21,192 bases of DNA, from the IMG/VR virus record IMGVR_UViG_3300032087_002128, positions 1 to 21,192 of that record; one strand, given 5' to 3'. The notes under the pieces are model-generated. The model saw only the letters and a list, made by a program, of their open reading frames with translations. It searched no databases and was not told the origin of the DNA. The position numbers were made by a program, and so were the translations under genes. The stretch is from a virus. Shown here in pieces: positions 8,426 through 15,033 of the stretch; position 1 is the first letter of the stretch, and the number at the start of each line of letters is the position of its first letter.

Positions 8426-8700
8426 TGAAAAAATTATCAAACGGACAATTAATAGATTTCACTGAACAAGAAATTCAAGAATTAAATACTTGGAATGAAG
8501 GTCGTTTTCAAAGAGAAATGGAAAATTTAAGATTTAGAAGAAATCAATTATTAGCAGTTACAGATTTTTATGCACTATCTGATGTAACCATGACTGCTGA
8601 AATGACAACATACAGACAAGCATTAAGAGATATTACTAACGGATTAACTACAGTAGCAGATGTTGAAGCTGTGGTATTCCCAGAGAAACCAGAGGTTTAA
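8425..8700 (+). CDS. Tail-assembly-chaperone-like protein
   Basis: A 91-residue protein. Residues ~28-72 contain the pattern ENLRFRRNQLLAVTDFYAL, then YRQALRDITNG, which matches the phage tail assembly chaperone type (RxxRNxLLxxTDxxxL followed by YRQALRDI). Such proteins are needed for folding or attachment of the adjacent fibre. Start overlaps the stop of the preceding fibre gene (TAATG) and the stop is one base before the next fibre start at 8702. Part of the repeated fibre-then-chaperone arrangement. Confidence 0.65.
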   Translation: MKKLSNGQLIDFTEQEIQELNTWNEGRFQREMENLRFRRNQLLAVTDFYALSDVTMTAEMTTYRQALRDITNGLTTVADVEAVVFPEKPEV

Positions 8701-8701
8701 T

Positions 8702-9541
8702 ATGGCATACATAGGTAGAGGTACTGAAAACATATCCAATGTAGAGGTACTTGATAACTTAACATTTAATGGTTCAGCAAGTTACACCTTACAGAAATCA
8801 TCAACAAACTTTGTACCTTCTAGTGCTAACAACTTATTGATTAGTATTAGTGGTGTCGTACAGCAAGGCAACTTTAGTGTCAGTGGTAGTACGATTACCT
8901 TTGATACCACAGTATCTGCTAGTGATACTTGTGATTGGATATTGCATTATGGTACAGGGTTAATTACGACTGTGGCAGACGGAGCTATTACAGAAGCGAA
9001 GTTAGGCAGTAATGCTGTTACGACTGCTAAAATAAACAATGGTGCTGTAACCTATGCAAAGACTGACGGAAACTTTGGTAAGATTGGTCAAGTAATACAA
9101 GCAGTCAAAACAGATACTCAATCAACTACATCAACATCATTTGTAGATATTAGTGGAATATCCGTTTCAATAACCCCTTCATCTACATCATCTAAAATAT
9201 TTATTACTGCTAATATTTCTGGAGGTCATGTAATAAACGATACTCCTTGTTACTTTCAATTAAAAAGAGATACCACTGATATATATTTAGGAACAACTGC
9301 TACAGGTAGTAGAATTAATGCAAGTGGTCTTGTGTTTGAAGGAAATGATAGTAATCATGCGGGTAAAGTATCAATGAGTTTTGTTGATGAACCTTCTTCA
9401 ACTTCAGCAATTACATATAAAGTTCAATTTAAATCATATTCAGGTTCTGCTGTTTACATTAACAGAAGTTCTGCTGATGTTGATGCGGGATATAATGCAA
9501 GACAAGCATCATCATTAATTGTAATGGAGGTACTAGCATAA
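8702..9541 (+). CDS. Receptor-binding tail fibre, paralogue of the next gene
   Basis: A 279-residue protein starting at the ATG right after the stop at 8700. The start MAYIGRGTENISNVEVLDN and following strands match fibre N-terminal domains. A linker with AITEAKLGSNAVTTAKINNG is the usual repeat-type shaft. The C-terminal ~140 residues share visible similarity with the next gene: VSITPSSTSSKIFI here against VSITPSSASSKILI there, then DEPSSTSAITYKV against DEPASTSSLNYSV, and VYINRSS against IYINRPV. This indicates a duplicated receptor-binding head. A longer frame from 8660 exists but would overlap the chaperone gene and is not needed. Confidence 0.75.
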   Translation: MAYIGRGTENISNVEVLDNLTFNGSASYTLQKSSTNFVPSSANNLLISISGVVQQGNFSVSGSTITFDTTVSASDTCDWILHYGTGLITTVADGAITEAKLGSNAVTTAKINNGAVTYAKTDGNFGKIGQVIQAVKTDTQSTTSTSFVDISGISVSITPSSTSSKIFITANISGGHVINDTPCYFQLKRDTTDIYLGTTATGSRINASGLVFEGNDSNHAGKVSMSFVDEPSSTSAITYKVQFKSYSGSAVYINRSSADVDAGYNARQASSLIVMEVLA

Positions 9542-10077
9542 TGGCTTTAATACGCCTTAATAATCAATCAATCAGTTCTGTTACTGCTTTGCCTAGTGGT
9601 CTTGGTGGTAAGATTTTACAAGTACAACAAACTGTAAAAAAAGATACTTTCAATACAAATTCAAGTAGTTTTATAGCAATAACTGGTTTATCAGTTTCAA
9701 TTACACCAAGTTCTGCCTCATCTAAAATTTTAATTAAAACTTTAATCAATTATGGAGGAGCTAATAATCTTTATGGTCATGCTAGAGTTTATAGAGATTC
9801 AACAAGTATTTTGGTTGGTGATACAGGACAACCAAACCAAGAAAGAAGTTCTTTTGCTTTAAATATGGATAACTCAACAGCAGCAATTTATAAAGTGCAT
9901 CTTGGAGGAATAGAATTTTTAGACGAACCAGCATCAACAAGTAGTTTAAATTATAGTGTTCATGTAATTACATATAGCACTGATACTATTTACATTAACA
10001 GACCAGTTAATGATGAAAATTTAAGTAGAACTGGAAGATATACATCAATAATTACAGCAACAGAAATAGGAGCATAA
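9541..10077 (+). CDS. Receptor-binding fibre-like protein, duplicated head domain
   Basis: A 178-residue protein with a short N-terminal anchor (MALIRLNNQSISSVTALP) and then a head domain related to the C-terminus of the gene before it, including the segments GKILQVQQTVK, VSITPSSASSKILI, FLDEPASTSS and IYINRPV. The linker region of the upstream paralogue is absent, so this is a shorter version with its own anchor. Overlap TAATG with the upstream gene suggests both are made together, giving two related but diverged binding heads. Confidence 0.7.
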   Translation: MALIRLNNQSISSVTALPSGLGGKILQVQQTVKKDTFNTNSSSFIAITGLSVSITPSSASSKILIKTLINYGGANNLYGHARVYRDSTSILVGDTGQPNQERSSFALNMDNSTAAIYKVHLGGIEFLDEPASTSSLNYSVHVITYSTDTIYINRPVNDENLSRTGRYTSIITATEIGA

Positions 10078-10098
10078 ATTTAACAAAGGAGAAGAAAA

Positions 10099-10464
10099 AT
10101 GACAGACATAGCAACAGCAATACAATCTCTCAACAAAAAGGGTAATGTAAACCACGAGTTTGTTGTTAGAGGTGAGCCAACAACTGAAGCAGAATACAAC
10201 AGTGGTGTTGATTTTGTTTCTGGTGCAGATGCTAATGGTACTGCTATCTTTTCTGATACGAAGCCATATTCTTGGTCTGAAGTAAGTGCTGAAAAAGCAT
10301 TACTCCAAACTGAGTATGAAAACAATCAGTATCAAAGAGATAGAGCCAGTGCTTATCCGTCAATCCAAGACCAGTTAGATATGCAATACTGGGATAGTGT
10401 CAATGGCACTACTACTTGGAAGGATAAAATAGCTGAAGTCAAAACAACATATCCTAAAGGCTAA
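10099..10464 (+). CDS. Tail-fibre-assembly chaperone-like protein (YPSIxDQLDM type)
   Basis: A 121-residue protein with a strong ribosome site (AAAGGAG). The C-terminal third contains YQRDRASAYPSIQDQLDM and then YWDSVNGTTTWKD, a signature of a widespread family of small phage proteins found after tail fibres and thought to act as assembly chaperones. The N-terminal part (VNHEFVVRGEPTTEAEYNS) is variable-looking. It closes the fibre region. Its TAA overlaps the ATG of the next gene (TAATG). Confidence 0.7.
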   Translation: MTDIATAIQSLNKKGNVNHEFVVRGEPTTEAEYNSGVDFVSGADANGTAIFSDTKPYSWSEVSAEKALLQTEYENNQYQRDRASAYPSIQDQLDMQYWDSVNGTTTWKDKIAEVKTTYPKG

Positions 10465-10676
10465 TGAACATAGACAGTAAAACCATAGGCATCATCATGG
10501 CGATAGCAGTGCAATCGGTATCGCTTGTATGGTTTATCTCTAAGATGGATAGCAGAATAGCTAACAATGAAAGAGATATGAGTAGGATTATGGAGATGCA
10601 CAAAGACTACGATAAGATGCGTAAGCAACTTGATAGAATATCTTGGCTGCTTGACCAAGATGCACAAATGAATTAA
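10464..10676 (+). CDS. Small membrane protein with N-terminal TM and coiled coil
   Basis: A 70-residue protein. Residues ~7-26 (IGIIMAIAVQSVSLVWFISK) form one membrane segment, followed by a charged helix with heptad-like spacing (MDSRIANNERDMSRIMEM) to the C-terminus. The topology fits a small lysis-accessory or spanin-like inner-membrane protein, but no lysis motif is diagnostic. It begins the block of membrane proteins after the tail genes. Confidence 0.55.
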   Translation: MNIDSKTIGIIMAIAVQSVSLVWFISKMDSRIANNERDMSRIMEMHKDYDKMRKQLDRISWLLDQDAQMN

Positions 10677-10687
10677 AGGAGGATAAT

Positions 10688-10894
10688 ATGTCTACAATTA
10701 AAGAACTAGAAAAAGAAAACAAAAGATTAAAAAAATTATTAAAAGAAGAAAAAGAAGCTCATGCTTTTACTAAAGAAAGATTAACTGGATCTTATGACAG
10801 AAACTTTTCTTTAAGAACTGGAGTCATTAATCAACCAATAGACGAAATTATTGCTTTAAAAGAAAAGCTAAAAGAGTTACAAACTGAAGTGTAA
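10688..10894 (+). CDS. Small coiled-coil protein, unknown function
   Basis: A 68-residue, highly charged protein with an excellent ribosome site (AAAGGAGG). Residues 5-35 are Lys/Glu/Leu heptads (KELEKENKRLKKLLKEEKEA) and residues 50-67 another helix. No membrane segment. The gene lies two bases before the next coiled-coil/TM protein, with which it could interact. Unrecognised family. Confidence 0.5.
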   Translation: MSTIKELEKENKRLKKLLKEEKEAHAFTKERLTGSYDRNFSLRTGVINQPIDEIIALKEKLKELQTEV

Positions 10895-10896
10895 CC

Positions 10897-11136
10897 ATGC
10901 CTAACTTAACCAAATTAACTACCGCAAAAAAGATTGAGGTGTTAATTACCCAGGTTAATGTTATGCAAGAAAAAATAAACCACATCTCTGATACAGTAGA
11001 AAAACAATCCAAAGATATCGCTGATCTCAACAAACGAATGAACATGGGAGCTGGTGGTATCAAAGCTATTGCTCTCTTTGGTGGTATTCTTATTGGAGCA
11101 ATCGCTCTCTTTACAAAATTTTTTGGCTTAAAATAA
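10897..11136 (+). CDS. XhlA-like small protein: coiled coil plus C-terminal membrane segment
   Basis: A 79-residue protein. Residues ~10-48 form a coiled coil (KINHISDTVEKQSKDIADLN) and residues ~53-76 a single membrane segment (GIKAIALFGGILIGAIALF). This order, short coiled coil then TM at the C-terminus, is that of XhlA-type lysis-accessory proteins, which cooperate with a holin and endolysin. The assignment is by architecture. The ribosome site is weak, and translation may depend on the gene ending two bases upstream. Confidence 0.5.
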   Translation: MPNLTKLTTAKKIEVLITQVNVMQEKINHISDTVEKQSKDIADLNKRMNMGAGGIKAIALFGGILIGAIALFTKFFGLK

Positions 11137-11161
11137 ACAGATAAATCATTATGATTATCCT

Positions 11162-11476
11162 GTGGATAAGCGAATATTAAAAGGCTTTCAATCCGAAATG
11201 GCTGCAGAGCTTTGGCTCACTCAACAAGGGTATATTGTTTATGCTAAGAAAGCAGTTCAATCCCCTATTGATTTTTGTTGCTATGATCCAGAAACCAAAC
11301 AAGTTTTATTAGTCGATGTTAAATCCTCCAGTTATCGTAAATCTGGTAAAAGAGTAAACTCCCAAAATAACTTTATTTATCGATCACCTACGCCTTTACA
11401 AAAAGAATTAGGTGTGAGATTATTGTACGTTTCAGAGGAGGGTGAGTGTACTTTAGACTCACCAGTAAAGAAATGA
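11162..11476 (+). CDS. PD-(D/E)XK-like nuclease domain protein
   Basis: A 104-residue protein. A first helix with Glu (KGFQSEMAAELWLTQQGY) leads to the strand with the first acidic residue (SPIDFCCYD), then LLVDVKSSS, which supplies the D-x-K of a PD-(D/E)XK core. This resembles small phage and archaeal resolvase-like nucleases. Because the second acidic position is Asp rather than Glu and no assay is possible, activity is uncertain. The start is a GTG at 11162 without a clear ribosome site; the next ATG at 11198 would delete the helix with Glu. The stop overlaps the start of the holin-like gene (ATGA). Confidence 0.5.
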   Translation: MDKRILKGFQSEMAAELWLTQQGYIVYAKKAVQSPIDFCCYDPETKQVLLVDVKSSSYRKSGKRVNSQNNFIYRSPTPLQKELGVRLLYVSEEGECTLDSPVKK

Positions 11477-11859
11477 TTTGGTCATTATTAGGTACTGTCG
11501 CTAAAGGAGCTATTGACGTAGTTAAAACAAAGACAGAAACAAAGAAGCTCCTGGCAAAAGCAGAACAGACTCATGCCATGAAAATGGCTGAAGGTAAAAT
11601 AGATTTTGAAATAGCAGCTCAAAAGAATATGAAAGACTCCTGGAGGGATGAATGGTTTACAATCCTATTAAGTATTCCCCTGGTGATTGTATTTATTTCT
11701 ATCTTTGCTAACAAACCAGAGTGGGTAGAGAAGCTAAAAGAAGGATTTGATACCTTGAATAGCTTACCAGATTGGTATATCTATGCACTTATGGCTGCTA
11801 TAGCCAGTTCTTTTGGTATTAAGATTACTGATCTTGCTATCAAAAAATTTAAAAAGTAG
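11473..11859 (+). CDS. Probable holin, resembling the 3-TM gene-transfer-agent holin family
   Basis: A 128-residue protein starting at the ATG that overlaps the previous TGA; a longer frame from a GTG at 11446 is less likely. An N-terminal helix (MIWSLLGTVAKGAIDVVKT) is followed by a charged amphipathic region, then SWRDEWFTILLSIPLVIVFI (first strong membrane segment) and WYIYALMAAIASSFGIKITD (second), with a basic tail FKK. The pattern W-x-DEW-x-TLLxSIP followed by a WY...AxxxSFG helix matches my memory of the GTA_holin_3TM family. It would permeabilise the inner membrane at the end of infection. Confidence 0.7.
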   Translation: MIWSLLGTVAKGAIDVVKTKTETKKLLAKAEQTHAMKMAEGKIDFEIAAQKNMKDSWRDEWFTILLSIPLVIVFISIFANKPEWVEKLKEGFDTLNSLPDWYIYALMAAIASSFGIKITDLAIKKFKK

Positions 11860-11867
11860 GAGATAAC

Positions 11868-12005
11868 ATGGAAAAATATGCGTACAAAGCTATTGAGAAA
11901 ATGGATGAATGGATTGCCTGGTTCAGAGATGCTAGTCCATTAAAGAAATTTATTTTCTTTGCAGCTGTCATTATTGTTATAAGTATTCTATCTAAGATCT
12001 TTTAA
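11868..12005 (+). CDS. Small C-terminal-anchored membrane protein, 45 residues
   Basis: Begins nine bases after the holin-like stop with a good ribosome site (AGGAG). The N-terminal half is amphipathic and charged (KAIEKMDEWIAWFRDASP) and residues 28-44 form a membrane helix (FIFFAAVIIVISILSKI). Its TAA overlaps the next ATG (TAATG). The location next to the holin suggests an accessory lysis role such as an antiholin or second holin, but this is inference. Confidence 0.6.
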   Translation: MEKYAYKAIEKMDEWIAWFRDASPLKKFIFFAAVIIVISILSKIF

Positions 12006-12202
12006 TGCACTGGTACGACTGGTCTAAAAAGAATATTTACGAGCAAGAAGAATATAAAAAAAAATCTCAATTAAAAATCTGTCCAGAGTGTAAGAACTAT
12101 CCTTGCATTGGTGATAAATACCTGGATGTCTGGTGTTGTATTGACTGTGGTGCGATCCGTAAAAAAGAAAAAGAAGAAAGTAAAGAAGCGACCAGTCTAT
12201 AA
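12005..12202 (+). CDS. Zinc-ribbon protein
   Basis: A 65-residue protein with a clear metal-binding pattern: CPEC (x2 spacing) near residue 26 and CCIDCG near residue 46, flanked by lysine-rich segments. The two knuckles are about 20 residues apart as in small zinc ribbons. The C-terminus runs through a poly-Lys/Glu stretch coded by a long A-rich tract. The start overlaps the upstream stop. It overlaps the GIY-YIG-like frame that follows, so the two may be functionally linked. Confidence 0.6.
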   Translation: MHWYDWSKKNIYEQEEYKKKSQLKICPECKNYPCIGDKYLDVWCCIDCGAIRKKEKEESKEATSL

Positions 12203-12488
12203 AGTCTATAAGACTTTCTATAAGACGGGGGAATATTACATTGGTGTCACCAGTAAGACAGGAGCTGCGTTTGATAATTACTGGGGATCAAATACCACCG
12301 ATAGAGTTCCGAGCCATAAAGATATAATTTATATCACTCATAACAAAGCAGACGCTAAATTGGTAGAGCTAATCTATCAGCTCCAAAACTTTTACCAGGC
12401 TGATTGTTTAAATAAAATGTTAAACATTCGACTCCGCAGAGATCATATTAAAAAGATACCGAGATTTAGTATTAAAATAACCGAATAA
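12126..12488 (+). CDS. GIY-YIG-nuclease-like protein, start uncertain
   Basis: The recognisable part begins around 12190: VYKVYKTFYKTGEYYIGVTS, then FDNYWGSN and a helix-rich C-terminus with basic residues. YYIG followed by YxGS is the pattern of GIY-YIG-type phage proteins, though the first GIY element is modified (KVYKTFY). The frame is open from ~12108 and overlaps the zinc-ribbon gene. Possible starts are TTG 12108, ATG 12126 and GTG 12150, and none has a good ribosome site. Alternatively the two frames form one protein by +1 shift or by an indel in the A-rich run near 12161-12184. Confidence 0.45.
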   Translation: MSGVVLTVVRSVKKKKKKVKKRPVYKVYKTFYKTGEYYIGVTSKTGAAFDNYWGSNTTDRVPSHKDIIYITHNKADAKLVELIYQLQNFYQADCLNKMLNIRLRRDHIKKIPRFSIKITE

Positions 12489-12505
12489 GATTATACTAGA
12501 GAGTC

Positions 12506-12532
12506 TTTAAAACGCTCTGAGAACGTCTTAAA
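12506..12532. terminator. Hairpin between convergent operons (probable terminator)
   Basis: TTTAAAACG (506-514 of this kb) pairs with CGTCTTAAA (524-532) with one mismatch around a 9-nt loop CTCTGAGAA. It is followed on the plus strand by T6 at 12538-12543 after a 5-nt gap. It sits exactly where the plus-strand late block (last stop 12488) meets the minus-strand operon (last stop 12528) and overlaps that stop. A modest stem, so confidence is moderate. Confidence 0.5.
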
Positions 12533-13094
12533 ATGGATTTTTTAGGGGGTATTCCCATCTATTTTTGATAGAACTGCTCTGAACTTTTTTTCTTGATCTG
12601 GATGGTTTTGTCCATTCCCCACCTGGACTAACACAGGAATTATTCCAGTTTGCAGCTTTGTAAATAGTTCCTAAATGGACATCTGTATCTTGATATGAAA
12701 TTAACTTATTTAATTCTGGAAATTTTATTTTTATTTTTTTTACCATTTTGGATAATGTGTATGTTGCTGTATTCTTTGGACAAAAATCAGATAAAGCCAT
12801 TCTTCTTAATTCTAAAAATGTGTTAGGATCTAATCTTCTAGCTACAGGAGATGACCAAATAGCAGTTCCTATAATAGCTTGTTTATATTTAAAAATATAA
12901 CAAACATATTTTTTGTTCCTAACAACATTAGACCAATGAATATTTGGTAATCTTGAATGCCACATTTCATTAAGCAGACAAGCTAATTGAGCTTTAGTTT
13001 CTTCAATCTCTATATGTTTAACAGACTCTATCAATTTTATTATTTTTTTTATTAAAACAGGCAAAACACTCATATCTAGGATTGCTCTCACCAT
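12528..13094 (-). CDS. Mom-like (GNAT-fold) DNA-modification protein
   Basis: A 188-residue frame. The core at ~60-165 contains CYIFKYKQAIIGTAIWSSPV, then TFLELRRMALSD with CPKNTATYTLSKM, then LISYQDTDVHLGTIYKAANW. E-x-x-RxAxxD, KNTxSxxLxxM and ISYxDxxxHxGTIYxAxNW are the pattern of phage proteins related to Mu Mom, which modify adenine by methylcarbamoylation and block restriction. The GNAT fold is also used by other acyltransferases, so the exact chemistry is not fixed. The tail is basic. The ATG at 13094 overlaps the upstream zinc-finger frame by 77 nt. TTG 13034 or ATG 12965 are alternative starts. It is the last gene of the leftward operon. Confidence 0.6.
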   Translation of the reverse strand: MVRAILDMSVLPVLIKKIIKLIESVKHIEIEETKAQLACLLNEMWHSRLPNIHWSNVVRNKKYVCYIFKYKQAIIGTAIWSSPVARRLDPNTFLELRRMALSDFCPKNTATYTLSKMVKKIKIKFPELNKLISYQDTDVHLGTIYKAANWNNSCVSPGGEWTKPSRSRKKVQSSSIKNRWEYPLKNPF

Positions 13095-13227
13095 AATGAT
13101 TAACTCTAATTAAATTAACCTCCAACCAATCCCTGGTACAGACATCACAAGGATATAACTCCAGGCTGTGCTGAAATTTTTTACCCCTAACTTGGAATTG
13201 ATTTTTTCTTTTCACAATAGATAACAA
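13018..13227 (-). CDS. Zinc-finger protein, unknown function
   Basis: A 69-residue frame containing YPCDVC (CxxC) and, about 28 residues later, YECFACF (CxxC), separated by a strand WLEVNLIRVNHYGES. The four cysteines make a credible zinc-binding site, similar to HNH-like or treble-clef pieces in small phage proteins, but no His-Asn-His triad is present. There is no internal ATG. Starts are TTG 13227 or GTG 13215, without a good ribosome site. It overlaps both neighbours, which is unusual even for this compact operon. Confidence 0.45.
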   Translation of the reverse strand: MLSIVKRKNQFQVRGKKFQHSLELYPCDVCTRDWLEVNLIRVNHYGESNPRYECFACFNKKNNKIDRVC

Positions 13228-13369
13228 AATCTTCTATATTATTCTGTTGCATAATTGTAATAACATCTTTGGATGCTTCCTGGCATTCATGAGCTGTTTT
13301 AAAATTAGCATTGAGGTGAGAACAAGTTCCATTCGCACACATTGTTATCCATAAAATAAATTTTACCAT
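13187..13369 (-). CDS. Small cysteine-containing protein, possible secretion signal
   Basis: A 60-residue protein. The start MVKFILWITMCANGTCSH is hydrophobic and could be a short signal or membrane segment. Cysteines at ~11, 16, 29 and 52 could form disulphides outside the cytoplasm. The ATG overlaps the previous stop (ATGGTAA). Unrecognised. Confidence 0.45.
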   Translation of the reverse strand: MVKFILWITMCANGTCSHLNANFKTAHECQEASKDVITIMQQNNIEDFVIYCEKKKSIPS

Positions 13370-13743
13370 TCTACATCTAGACTACAGCTTTTACATTGAC
13401 CTTGCAAACTTCTTAACCAGGCTAACCATAGCTTTGGATCTGCTGTTCTGTATGTCTTTGAAACTTGTGGACTGACTCGTCTAATTCTAAACTGGGTAAT
13501 TTTATTTTCCTGGACTGTATACAATACAACAAAACCTGGAAGCTGCATCTTATCAGCAATCTTTTTTACCAAGGTAAACGCCTTGTCTTGACCTTTGTCC
13601 ATCGCTACCTCAATGATAGCCAAGGGTTCATAACAAACTTTGCAACACTCTACTGAGTCTACATCAATCATGGCAATCCCCTCATATTGACGATGCCATT
13701 CGGAGTAATGATCCCCCTGGTTAAAGTAATTCCATCTAGCCAT
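13363..13743 (-). CDS. Conserved-looking phage protein with cysteine pair, function unknown
   Basis: A 126-residue protein. Residues ~25-45 contain MIDVDSVECCKVCYEPLAII followed by EVAMDKG; the spacing of Asp residues and of EVA resembles a small nuclease-like or metal-binding core, but this is speculative. Residues ~68-92 form strands (GFVVLYTVQENKITQFRIRR), and a CKSC pair sits near the C-terminus. With CCKVC it could bind zinc. The start lies within the end of the DUF3310 gene (8-base overlap). Confidence 0.5.
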   Translation of the reverse strand: MARWNYFNQGDHYSEWHRQYEGIAMIDVDSVECCKVCYEPLAIIEVAMDKGQDKAFTLVKKIADKMQLPGFVVLYTVQENKITQFRIRRVSPQVSKTYRTADPKLWLAWLRSLQGQCKSCSLDVEW

Positions 13744-13969
13744 TATCGTTTAAGTATTGTAGCAGCTTGTTGGTGTACCATTCTGCCTTACCGATATCCA
13801 TCAGCTTAGCTTCCTGGGTGTCGTTATGTTTTGCACCAAAACGACAAACATATTTCATAATAGAAAATCTAAGATATCCGATCACTTGTTCTTTGGTTAA
13901 TTGACTAGAGATAGCATCAAAAGTTTCTATTTCTTTTTTATAATGATCGGGATTTATTTGTTCTGGCAT
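13736..13969 (-). CDS. DUF3310 protein (T7 gp1.7-like small family)
   Basis: A 77-residue protein. The start INPDHYKK and the later segment GYLRFSIMKYVCRFGAKH, then DIGKAEWYTNKLLQYL, match the DUF3310 family: PxHY at the front, a KYxxRxxxK core and a KAxWYxxxL helix. T7 gp1.7, a member of the same broad family, is a nucleotide kinase that affects dideoxynucleotide sensitivity; whether this protein has that activity is unknown. Ribosome site GGAGGAAGA precedes ATG, inside the end of the upstream gene. Confidence 0.8.
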   Translation of the reverse strand: MPEQINPDHYKKEIETFDAISSQLTKEQVIGYLRFSIMKYVCRFGAKHNDTQEAKLMDIGKAEWYTNKLLQYLNDNG

Positions 13970-14115
13970 TCTTCCTCCATTGAATTTTTATTAGCAAAGT
14001 AACCAGGGTGAAGAACATATCGCTCTAAATAACGTCTGTTCTTCTTCCTGGCTCTTTCTTCTTTGTTTAAGATCTCACCTCTGGTGTATTGTCTTAGAGT
14101 CTTTTGATCTTTCAT
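13954..14115 (-). CDS. Small basic protein, 53 residues, unknown function
   Basis: Translates to a lysine/arginine/glutamate-rich protein with YTRGEILNKEERARKKNRRY and an end SMEEECQNK. It fills the gap between the DUF3310 gene, which it overlaps by 16 nt, and the SSB-like gene two bases upstream. Its last codons contain the ribosome site of DUF3310. No recognisable family. The strong basic helix could bind nucleic acid. Confidence 0.5.
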   Translation of the reverse strand: MKDQKTLRQYTRGEILNKEERARKKNRRYLERYVLHPGYFANKNSMEEECQNK

Positions 14116-14117
14116 GG

Positions 14118-14402
14118 TTAAAACGGAGCGTCATCTGAGGATACATTACCCTCTGCATTGTTAGAGCTGCCGCCTGTAAATGGCTGCCATTCTTCCACCG
14201 CTAAAGACACTGTTGGATATCCAGTATTCTTTGTTGTGCCTTGCCATAAGGTTAGTTTATATGGCTGACCAGCTTTTAAAACAATATCCTCTTGTGGTGT
14301 AAAGCCTTCCTTGTGAGAAGATGCCAGGGGTTTCTTTCCCCATGATGTCATTGATGATTTTAAATCATCCCCGGGGAACATATTTAAATATTTTTTACTC
14401 AT
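14118..14402 (-). CDS. Small single-stranded-DNA-binding-like protein with DDAPF tip
   Basis: A 94-residue protein from ATG 14402; a longer frame from 14429 is unlikely. Residues ~15-80 include GKKPLASSHKEGFTPQ, VLKAGQPYKLTLWQG and TKNTGYPTVSLAVEEWQP, strands compatible with an OB-fold. The C-terminus is the acidic SSDDAPF, the type of tip by which bacterial SSB recruits partner proteins. Adjacent to the annealing protein (8-nt overlap) and the exonuclease, so a role in recombination or replication is expected. Much shorter than cellular SSB. Confidence 0.55.
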   Translation of the reverse strand: MSKKYLNMFPGDDLKSSMTSWGKKPLASSHKEGFTPQEDIVLKAGQPYKLTLWQGTTKNTGYPTVSLAVEEWQPFTGGSSNNAEGNVSSDDAPF

Positions 14403-15033
14403 GTAGATGTTTTCCTTTCTTGAGTTCATTTAGTTCTGTTTTTTTATTTGACCAAATTAATCTTGCTTTGTTTTTGTCTGCATCATTTAGAGAATTAATC
14501 CAGTCTTTAAATCTTGTTGCTGTTTCTGCTAAATGACCTTCTTGTTTTGCTTGATTAATTGCAGCAGTAAATTCTTCAAACTTATCCGCTGTTGTGCCAG
14601 AGCTACTGATAGTCTGGCTTTTAGCTTCCGCTATTTGTATCTCATCATAAGATGCAAACTCCTGTCCGCTAAAACCTAAATTGGCAAGACTACGACCAAT
14701 AGCACTGGTTTCGCAGACCTCCCAAAAACTTGTTAAATTTACAGGAGCAGATCCTTCTCTAAATTCTTCTGCAATTCCTGTTGATACAACTTTTCCATCA
14801 ATACTGATAGAGCATTTCATTACAACTACTTCTGTTTCTAAATTTTTTACTTTTACTTTGTCATTCTTAACGACATCAACAGTAATAGAAGCGTCTGGAA
14901 AATACATTCTAAATGCTTTCAGTCTTTGATTAACTGTGCCATATTTTTTTCCACCTCTTACTGTCATCGCATTCTTTTGAAAATCTTTTTCGTAAACAGC
15001 AATAGCAGCTTTTAATTTATCTTGATTGTTCAT
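14395..15033 (-). CDS. Rad52/Erf-like single-strand annealing protein (putative recombinase)
   Basis: A 212-residue protein starting at ATG 15033 behind GGAGAAAAA. Residues ~35-125 have the sequence NQRLKAFRMYFPDASITVDV, a strand-rich middle with KCSISIDGKVVSTGIAEEF, then APVNLTSFWEVCETSAIGRS followed by LANLGFSG. This matches the Rad52/Erf-like family of phage annealing proteins that carry the VN-xTS-xxE-CETSAIGRALA signature. The C-terminal part is charged helix. With the exonuclease encoded three genes upstream it would form a two-component recombination system. The fold call is inferred from motifs. Confidence 0.6.
   Translation of the reverse strand: MNNQDKLKAAIAVYEKDFQKNAMTVRGGKKYGTVNQRLKAFRMYFPDASITVDVVKNDKVKVKNLETEVVVMKCSISIDGKVVSTGIAEEFREGSAPVNLTSFWEVCETSAIGRSLANLGFSGQEFASYDEIQIAEAKSQTISSSGTTADKFEEFTAAINQAKQEGHLAETATRFKDWINSLNDADKNKARLIWSNKKTELNELKKGKHLHE

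Noticed and set aside
8660-8702. Upstream start extending the fibre at 8702
   Set aside because: It would overlap the end of the chaperone gene; the ATG at 8702 begins the MAYIG-type N-terminus shared with the fibre at 6671.
12005-12488. Classic -1 ribosomal slippery site A-AAA-AAG joining the two frames
   Set aside because: The A-run is not in the required phase, and the shift needed between the two frames is +1, so standard -1 slippage does not explain it.
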